Assembly (NCBI GenBank): GCA_013202615.1
Contig: JABMRL010000128.1
Span: 1 to 11,947, forward strand
Direction: 5' to 3'
DNA length: 11,947 nucleotides
Source: Dehalococcoidia bacterium
Lineage (GTDB): Bacteria > Chloroflexota > Dehalococcoidia > Dehalococcoidales > RBG-16-60-22
Under the pieces are notes generated by a model that was not told the origin of the DNA, made no database searches, and saw nothing but the letters and a program-made list of their open reading frames with translations. Positions 7,589 through 11,947 of the stretch are shown here, in pieces. The translations under genes and the position numbers were made by a program. How positions within the stretch are numbered: the stretch's first letter is position 1; each line of letters opens with the position of its first letter.

Positions 7589-7950
7589 TCCAGAGCCTTC
7601 TTCTTCCAGGCATAGACATAGCCGACCAGGATAATGGACACCAGGATTAATACGGCGACAAAGCTGGCACTGCCCAGCGCTCTCAGGTTGACCGCCCAGG
7701 GGTACAGGAAGACCACCAGGACATCAAGGGCCAGAAATATCAGGGCATAAAAATAATAATGAAAGTTGAACTGGACCCATGTCTTGCCGATGGTTTCCAT
7801 GCCGCATTCAAAGGTGGAGTTTTTTATGGGGTTGGGATTGTGAGGGACGATTTTAAGAAACCTGAGGGCGATGGGAATAAGTACCATGAAAAGGGTGAAA
7901 AGAACAGCTGCGATTACAAACAGTCCAATGTATCCGTAATTCGTGAGCAA
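7579..7950 (-). CDS. nuoA: NADH-quinone oxidoreductase subunit A (NuoA), with unusual Glu-to-Leu change
   Basis: Three-helix membrane subunit at the junction of the two arms of complex I; 123 residues, normal length. The loop motif is conserved with Lys43 and Glu48 ([15 protein letters not shown]), and the second helix carries Asp76 and ends FLYPWA. The usual motif in this helix is FDVE; here it reads LDVL, so the second acidic residue (Glu81 in E. coli numbering) is Leu78. The codon is clearly CTG. The start is TTG at 7950-7948: the preceding in-frame codon is TAG, and GAGG lies 7 bases upstream. This is the first gene of the operon and has a predicted promoter just ahead of it. Confidence 0.95.
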   Translation of the reverse strand: MLTNYGYIGLFVIAAVLFTLFMVLIPIALRFLKIVPHNPNPIKNSTFECGMETIGKTWVQFNFHYYFYALIFLALDVLVVFLYPWAVNLRALGSASFVAVLILVSIILVGYVYAWKKKALEWK

Positions 7951-7957
7951 CTATCTG

Positions 7958-7962
7958 CCTCA
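7958..7962 (-). promoter_or_regulatory. Ribosome binding site of nuoA (supports TTG start)
   Basis: Minus strand TGAGG, with 7 bases to TTG 7950. The codon immediately before the TTG is an in-frame TAG, so no longer protein is possible. Confidence 0.65.
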
Positions 7963-7968
7963 CAATGA

Positions 7969-7980
7969 ACAATTAATTGT
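7969..7980. promoter_or_regulatory. Perfect 12-base palindrome at predicted nuo transcription start (possible operator)
   Basis: ACAATTAATTGT is identical to its own reverse complement. It starts 4 bases downstream of the predicted -10 box of the nuoA promoter, so it would cover the transcription start and the first bases of the leader. That position suits a repressor site. No regulator gene is visible nearby, and an AT-only core of this size can arise by chance in an AT-rich intergenic stretch. Confidence 0.35.
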
Positions 7981-7983
7981 CGT

Positions 7984-8013
7984 AGTATAGCATAATCATT
8001 TCTGGCAAGGCAA
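7984..8013 (-). promoter_or_regulatory. Predicted sigma-70-type promoter of the nuo operon
   Basis: On the minus strand: -35 TTGCCT (8013-8008), an 18-base spacer, and -10 TATACT (7989-7984). The -10 is preceded by TG and one base, making an extended -10 (TGCTATACT). Transcription would begin near 7977, giving a leader of about 27 bases before the nuoA TTG. It lies in the gap between the 85-residue membrane gene and nuoA, so the nuo genes can be expressed apart from the gene upstream. Confidence 0.6.
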
Positions 8014-8047
8014 GTATTATTAAGATTGCTTTTTCAGGTTTAACTTT

Positions 8048-8305
8048 TTAACTCCGGAAGATTAAAAGAATCACGGCGGTAATGGAGGTGATGAAGGAGG
8101 TAATGGCGGTACCTGTGAATACTTTCACCAGGATGCTTCGGACCATCTCGAGTGTTTCATATGACCAGTTCAGTTGTTCGATAAAGACGTTAAACCAGCC
8201 CTGCCCGAGCATGAATACAATGATGGTCAGGAAAGCGGAGATGAAGAAGACGTAAAGTATTACTTTGAGGCCGGTGTTCCTCGTCTCTTCATTATCGTCT
8301 GTCAT
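8048..8305 (-). CDS. Small two-helix membrane protein, unrecognised
   Basis: An 85-residue protein that I do not recognise. It has a short acidic N-terminus (MTDDNEETRN), a hydrophobic segment at about 13-34, an amphipathic middle (NVFIEQLNWSYETLEMVRSI) and a second hydrophobic segment at about 62-83. It contains no cysteine or histidine. The start is well supported: AGGTGA lies 6 bases before ATG 8305, and a near-consensus promoter sits just upstream. It is on the same strand as nuoA, 97 bases ahead of it, with no hairpin terminator between, so some transcripts could read into the nuo operon. It lies outside the overlap-coupled block. A link to complex I is only suggested by position; it could equally be an independent membrane protein. 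Confidence 0.8.
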   Translation of the reverse strand: MTDDNEETRNTGLKVILYVFFISAFLTIIVFMLGQGWFNVFIEQLNWSYETLEMVRSILVKVFTGTAITSFITSITAVILLIFRS

Positions 8306-8317
8306 TTCGCGTCACCT

Positions 8318-8354
8318 GATGAAAGCGTAAACGAAGTATAAAGCGGGTTTCATC
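8318..8354. repeat. Inverted repeat GATGAAA / TTTCATC around the -10 of the small membrane gene
   Basis: A 7-base arm at 8318-8324 and its exact complement at 8348-8354 are separated by 23 bases, about three helical turns centre to centre. The arms flank the -10 box and predicted start, so they could be a split operator. No matching regulator is in view and chance occurrence is possible. Confidence 0.25.
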
Positions 8355-8363
8355 CCGTGTCAA
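8335..8363 (-). promoter_or_regulatory. Near-consensus promoter of the small membrane protein gene
   Basis: On the minus strand: -35 TTGACA (8363-8358, perfect consensus), a 17-base spacer (optimal), and -10 TATACT (8340-8335, five of six). Transcription would begin near 8328, leaving a leader of about 22 bases with a good AGGTGA ribosome site. The spacer contains a short inverted repeat, CGGG at 8344-8347 and CCCG at 8354-8357. Confidence 0.75.
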
Positions 8364-8415
8364 TAGTAACCGAATGAAACAGGTAAATCTGGCGAGTGTC
8401 GGCGCGGCGTCTTCA

Positions 8416-8444
8416 TTGACATCGCTCCCGTTACTTTGTAAACT
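8416..8444 (+). promoter_or_regulatory. Predicted sigma-70-type promoter of tldD-tldE
   Basis: -35 TTGACA at 8416-8421 (perfect consensus), a 17-base spacer, and -10 TAAACT at 8439-8444 (four of six). Transcription would begin near 8451, about 47 bases before the tldD ATG. It is back to back with the leftward promoter at 8335-8363; the two -35 boxes are about 52 bases apart. Confidence 0.65.
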
Positions 8445-8497
8445 GACTTCGTCCAAGCCTTGACCCGTCACTATTCTAAATCTGGAGTAATGCTGTC

Positions 8498-9871
8498 ATG
8501 TTGATAGAAAATGCTGCTCAGGAACTGGCCGAACTGGTCCGACGTGGCGATGCCGATTATATTGAGGCTCACCTCGAGGAGAGCCAGGCGAGCTATATGG
8601 TGTACCGGGGGAGAGAACTGGAGTCCGTCGGCAGGTCGGAAGCGATTGGGGGCAATGTCCGGGCAATGGTCAGGGGGGGCTGGGGCTTTGTCAGTTTCAA
8701 TAATCTGGGAGACCTGCGGGGACGGGTCGATATGGCCGTCAGGCAGGCAGGGATGGTGGGCAGCGAGGCGAGCCAGCTGGCAGCGGTGTCACCGGTGGTC
8801 GACCGGGTTTCGGCAGGAGTGGACAGAGACCCGGTAACCATACCTCTCGCCGAAAAGAAACAGGTGCTGGACGAGTACAATGAGATTATCTGGCGGCAGC
8901 CCGAGATACAGACCTCCAACATTGGCTACAGCGACGGTCGTAAGCACACCATCTTCCTGAGTTCATCGGGGAGCTATATTGAACAGGAAAGGGCAGACAT
9001 TAACCTGCGCGTCGCCGCCGTCGCGGCCCGAGACGGCGATATCCAGCAGGCAGGGCTGAGCATGGGCAGTCGCGGCGACCTCGCTCCAGTCAGGCAGCTC
9101 CACCAGGAGGTGGAACGTCTATCGCGTCAAGCTGTGGAACTGCTCTCAGCACCGAAGGCCAGGGGCGGGGAATACACGGTGGTCCTCGACCCGGTACTGG
9201 CCGGTGTCTTTGTCCATGAAGCCTTCGGCCACCTGTCTGAGTCTGACTTTATCTATGAGAACGACCGCCTGCGTGAGCTTATGGCGCTGGGGAAGCAATT
9301 CGGCAGCCGGGAGCTTAATATCGTGGACACGGCCACGCTGCCCGGGCTTCGCGGCAGCTATAAATACGATGATGAAGGTGTGCCTGCCGCCAGGACTTAC
9401 CTCATCAGGGAAGGCAAACTGGTGGGCAGGCTTCACTCAAGGGAGACAGCCGCCAAGTTGAAAGAGAAGCCCACCGGCAATGCCCGCGCTATAAACCACC
9501 GCTATCCTCCCATCGTCCGCATGAGCAATACCTTTATTGAGCCGGGTGCGGTGTCCTTTGAAGACATGATTGGTGATATTAAAGAGGGCATCTATGCTAA
9601 AAACTGGTACGGTGGCACCACCAGCATGGAGATGTTCACCTTCTCGGCTGGTGAGGCATATATGATACGCAACGGGAAAATCGCGGAGGCGCTGCGGCCC
9701 GTGGTGCTGACCGGCAACGTATTTGACACGCTCAAAAATATCGACGCCATTGGCAATGACCTTGATATGAACCAGGGGGGTGGCTGTGGGAAGGGGGGGC
9801 AGATGCCGCTGCCGGTGGCCAACGGCAGCCCTCATATCCGGATAAGCCGCTGCCTGGTGGGAGGTAATTAG
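8498..9871 (+). CDS. tldD: TldD family zinc metalloprotease (catalytic subunit of TldD/TldE)
   Basis: Catalytic half of the TldD/TldE heterodimeric protease, a cytoplasmic enzyme known in E. coli to cut the leader from microcin B17 precursor and to degrade unfolded peptides. The protein has 457 residues, close to the family length. The zinc site is intact: HEAFGH at residues 240-245 (HExxxH form), followed by LSESDF, with Cys430 in the glycine-rich GGGCGKGG near the C-terminus as the likely third protein ligand. The conserved YDDEGVPAART motif lies near residues 290-299. Start ATG 8498 has GGAG 10 bases upstream. The tldE GTG begins directly after its stop, so the two are one operon. No precursor peptide or modification enzyme is adjacent, so a natural-product role is not indicated. 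Confidence 0.95.
   Translation: MLIENAAQELAELVRRGDADYIEAHLEESQASYMVYRGRELESVGRSEAIGGNVRAMVRGGWGFVSFNNLGDLRGRVDMAVRQAGMVGSEASQLAAVSPVVDRVSAGVDRDPVTIPLAEKKQVLDEYNEIIWRQPEIQTSNIGYSDGRKHTIFLSSSGSYIEQERADINLRVAAVAARDGDIQQAGLSMGSRGDLAPVRQLHQEVERLSRQAVELLSAPKARGGEYTVVLDPVLAGVFVHEAFGHLSESDFIYENDRLRELMALGKQFGSRELNIVDTATLPGLRGSYKYDDEGVPAARTYLIREGKLVGRLHSRETAAKLKEKPTGNARAINHRYPPIVRMSNTFIEPGAVSFEDMIGDIKEGIYAKNWYGGTTSMEMFTFSAGEAYMIRNGKIAEALRPVVLTGNVFDTLKNIDAIGNDLDMNQGGGCGKGGQMPLPVANGSPHIRISRCLVGGN
9778..9799 (+). other. G-quadruplex-capable tract inside tldD
   Basis: Four runs of three G can be laid out at 9778-9780, 9788-9790, 9793-9795 and 9797-9799, with loops of 7, 2 and 1 bases. The actual runs are G6, G3 and G7. 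The tract encodes the Gly-rich segment around the zinc ligand Cys430, so protein constraint may explain much of it, though GGG was used several times where GGC or GGT was possible. Confidence 0.45.
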
Positions 9872-11176
9872 GTGGAAGAAATACTGGTTCAGGCGAGAAA
9901 GGTCGCTGAGGAGGCGGAGGTATTTTCCGTCGCTTCGGAGGAAACGCAGGTTTATTTCGAGGCGAACCGGCTAAAGCATCTCCAGACCAAACAGCAGGCC
10001 AGCATGGCGCTGCGCATAATTCGTCAGGGCAGAATCGGCTATGCCGTCACCACCAATACCGATGATTATCCAAATCTGGTCGACAACGCTGTTGAGACGG
10101 CGCAGTTTGGTATGACAGCTAAATTTGAACTGCCATCGGCGAATTCATATCCGCAGGTCGAGGTTTTCAGTGCCGACGCTGAGCTGGTGCCCGTAGAAGC
10201 GATGGTTACGCTCGGTGAAGGGCTGATTGCGGCCATTACCGGGCATACTGCGGGCATCATCTGTGAGGCGGAGGTGACCAGGGGAGTGGTTTCGGTGCGA
10301 CTGATGAACTCTCGCGGTGGACAGGCGGAATACCGTAAAAGCTATTTCAGTCTGGGTATGGAAGGCAACTTAACCAGAGGTACCGATATGCTATTCGTTG
10401 GCGATAGCGCCAGCTCGTGTCAGCCGATGCTGGAACCGGGTGCAGTAGCTGACAATATACTCCAGCAGCTGGAGCTGGCCAGAGACCAGGCACTGGTGCC
10501 CACCAGGTCAATGCCGGTGGTCTTCACCCCGAATGGAGTGGCCAGCGCCCTTGTCATGCCGCTGCTGGCGGCTTTCAACGGCAAGACGGTCCTTGAAGGG
10601 GCTTCTCCGATAGGGCAAAAACTGGGCCAGAAGGTCTTTGACAGCAAATTTGAACTGTGGGATGACCCGGTGGTTGCCTTTCAACCGAGCAGCCGGCCCT
10701 GCGACGACGAAGGTGTGCCCAGCCAGCGCACTCCGCTTATTGAGGGCGGGAGAGTAACCAGCTTCCTCTATGACCTTCAGACCGCCGCTATGGCCGGAAC
10801 ACGGAGCACCGGCAACGGCAGGCGGGGTCACGGCGGACTGCCGACGCCCTCTCCGAGTGCTTTCGTTGTCGCTGCGGGCAGCACCACATTCGACGAAATG
10901 GTCGGGGACATAAAAGAAGGGCTGGTGGTAGAGCAGCTTATGGGCGCTGGGCAGGGAAACGTCCTGGGCGGCGATTTCAGCGGTAATGTCCTGCTCGGTT
11001 ACAAGGTGGAAAATGGTAAAATAGTAGGCAGGGTGAAGGATACCATGGTCTCCGGCAATGTCTATCGGGTACTGAAGGACGTCGCTGCCTTTGGCCGTGA
11101 GGCCAGGTGGGTGGGCGGCTTTTTACAGACCCCGCACATATACTGCCCAAGTATATCGGTGGCGAGCAAGGGATAG
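9872..11176 (+). CDS. tldE: TldE/PmbA family protein (non-catalytic partner of TldD)
   Basis: Partner subunit of TldD; the heterodimer forms the closed chamber in which peptides are cut. The protein has 434 residues, near the usual length. It carries the shared family motifs, including CDDEGVPSQRTPLIEGG at about 277-293, a glycine-rich STGNGRRGHGG stretch at 312-322 and DEMVGDIKEGL at 341-351. The HExxxH motif of TldD is missing: the corresponding region reads ASALVMPLLAAFNG, as expected for a non-catalytic subunit. The start is GTG at 9872, immediately after the tldD TAG, with GGGAGGT 6 bases upstream. Its stop lies 14 bases before the ATG of the AT-rich gene that follows. The C-terminus (PSISVASKG) is a normal family ending, so the gene is intact. 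Confidence 0.95.
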   Translation: MEEILVQARKVAEEAEVFSVASEETQVYFEANRLKHLQTKQQASMALRIIRQGRIGYAVTTNTDDYPNLVDNAVETAQFGMTAKFELPSANSYPQVEVFSADAELVPVEAMVTLGEGLIAAITGHTAGIICEAEVTRGVVSVRLMNSRGGQAEYRKSYFSLGMEGNLTRGTDMLFVGDSASSCQPMLEPGAVADNILQQLELARDQALVPTRSMPVVFTPNGVASALVMPLLAAFNGKTVLEGASPIGQKLGQKVFDSKFELWDDPVVAFQPSSRPCDDEGVPSQRTPLIEGGRVTSFLYDLQTAAMAGTRSTGNGRRGHGGLPTPSPSAFVVAAGSTTFDEMVGDIKEGLVVEQLMGAGQGNVLGGDFSGNVLLGYKVENGKIVGRVKDTMVSGNVYRVLKDVAAFGREARWVGGFLQTPHIYCPSISVASKG

Positions 11177-11190
11177 TGCTGGCAGGGAAA

Positions 11191-11947
11191 ATGATTACAT
11201 ACCGCGAAGATAAGAACGATATTATTCAAAGTGTTGAAATTGACCTGACAGAACTTTCTATCCAAAGCAGACAAGATTTAGAATATAAGATTACGGAATG
11301 TTTGAAAAATGACAAGGAATACCGAGATATTTTTAAGTTTGAGGGAGGGAATAGACTTGTCTACCAAACTGAAGTTCTAGTCCCTAAAATAAACAAGGAC
11401 CGGCTAAATGTCCTAATGGTGCTCGGTAATCCTGCTGTTCACTCGGTAGCAGGAGGAATGTTTTTCTCTTACGAAAGAACAAGAAGCAAAGAAAAATGGA
11501 GAGAACATAGATTTTGGAGGGGGTTGAGGGATTGTGGGGTGCTAACATTTTATAAAGCTGTTAAAAGGCCAACGTCTGGCAATCTTGCGGAGATAAATAA
11601 GGATAAACGAAATTGGTTACTGTATGGTGAGTATGAAAGTGATTTTAATGTATTCTTATTACCCTACTTCTCGTTTCCCACTCCAGCATCAGGGGAATGT
11701 AGTGGAGTTAATGGAATTAAAAAGATAGTCGGAACAGACGTATTTACGAGAATGGAGAAATCTGAATTTCAGCGATTTGAAGGAATTATTTTATGTAATA
11801 ATATTAAAAATGTAATCTGTTTCCAAAAACATGCGTTAAAAGAGATAGAAGCAAGGGCAAAATGTGAGCAGGCCAATAATACACTAAGTAATCCAGATTA
11901 TCCAGTTTATAAGTTAGGTAATACTTTAAAGCATGTCACTTTATATA
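11191..11947 (+). CDS. AT-rich partial gene, possible uracil-DNA-glycosylase-like fold protein
   Basis: A reading frame open from ATG 11191 to the window edge (252 complete codons, C-terminus missing). Base use differs sharply from its neighbours, with low GC and frequent AGA/AGG arginine codons, which suggests transfer. Residues 75-85 (LMVLGNPAVHS) followed by GGMFF and HRFWRGLRDCGVL (106-118) resemble the first motif of uracil-DNA-glycosylase-fold proteins, 'GxNPxxxS...G..F....RFW..L...G'. ICFQKHAL at 209-216 could be the later strand-plus-helix segment. The His-containing motif expected near the C-terminus would be beyond the edge. This assignment is pattern recognition only, and catalysis is not established. 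An in-frame GTG at 11176, overlapping the tldE stop, is an alternative start. AGGGA sits a few bases before the ATG. No promoter is evident, so it may be read from the tldD promoter. Confidence 0.8.
   Translation, partial: MITYREDKNDIIQSVEIDLTELSIQSRQDLEYKITECLKNDKEYRDIFKFEGGNRLVYQTEVLVPKINKDRLNVLMVLGNPAVHSVAGGMFFSYERTRSKEKWREHRFWRGLRDCGVLTFYKAVKRPTSGNLAEINKDKRNWLLYGEYESDFNVFLLPYFSFPTPASGECSGVNGIKKIVGTDVFTRMEKSEFQRFEGIILCNNIKNVICFQKHALKEIEARAKCEQANNTLSNPDYPVYKLGNTLKHVTLY

Noticed and set aside
7951..8047. Possible terminator between the small membrane gene and nuoA
   Set aside because: I looked for a GC-rich hairpin followed by a T run on the minus strand and found none; the only symmetric element is the AT-rich palindrome at 7969-7980.
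10508..10831. Minus-strand frame opposite tldE
   Set aside because: Antisense to conserved TldE motifs, with no recognisable domain.
8498..11176. TldD/TldE as part of a ribosomal peptide natural-product cluster
   Set aside because: No precursor peptide, cyclodehydratase or transporter gene is next to them in the window. The pair is widespread and most copies are not in such clusters.

Overview
The window is dominated by a tightly packed minus-strand operon (window bases 7950 down to 1) encoding a proton-pumping complex I. The order of transcription is nuoA, nuoB, nuoC, nuoD, nuoH, nuoI, nuoJ, nuoK, a small gene of a different family, nuoL, and nuoM, which runs off the left edge. Most junctions are 1-base, 4-base or about 10-base overlaps, the usual sign of translational coupling. 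Genes for the NADH-oxidising arm (nuoE, nuoF, nuoG) are absent: nuoD is followed directly by nuoH. This is the layout of the 11-subunit complex I, which takes electrons from something other than NADH through NuoF, for example ferredoxin. nuoN would be expected just beyond the left edge.

Upstream of nuoA on the same strand is a short gene for an unrecognised 85-residue protein with two membrane segments. It has its own near-consensus promoter. A second promoter, with a 12-base palindrome over the predicted start of transcription, lies directly in front of nuoA. A 192-base divergent region (8306-8497) then separates this leftward unit from a rightward unit, tldD-tldE, which encodes the two halves of the TldD/TldE (PmbA) heterodimeric metalloprotease. 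TldD carries the HExxxH zinc motif and TldE does not, as expected.

The last 757 bases hold an open reading frame cut off by the right edge. It is much richer in A+T than everything before it and uses AGA/AGG arginine codons heavily, so it looks recently acquired. A GNP-x3-S motif followed by HRFW suggests a uracil-DNA-glycosylase-like fold, but this is tentative.

The organism is probably an anaerobic bacterium with moderate-to-high GC and ordinary Shine-Dalgarno and sigma-70-type signals. A Chloroflexota (Dehalococcoidia-like) source is my best guess from the NuoEFG-less operon and the NuoB style, but no taxonomic marker is present. Points worth a second look are the signal-protein-like gene lodged between nuoK and nuoL, a leucine in place of a normally conserved membrane glutamate in NuoA, three TTG start codons in one operon, the operator-like palindrome at the nuo promoter, and the AT-rich gene at the right edge.
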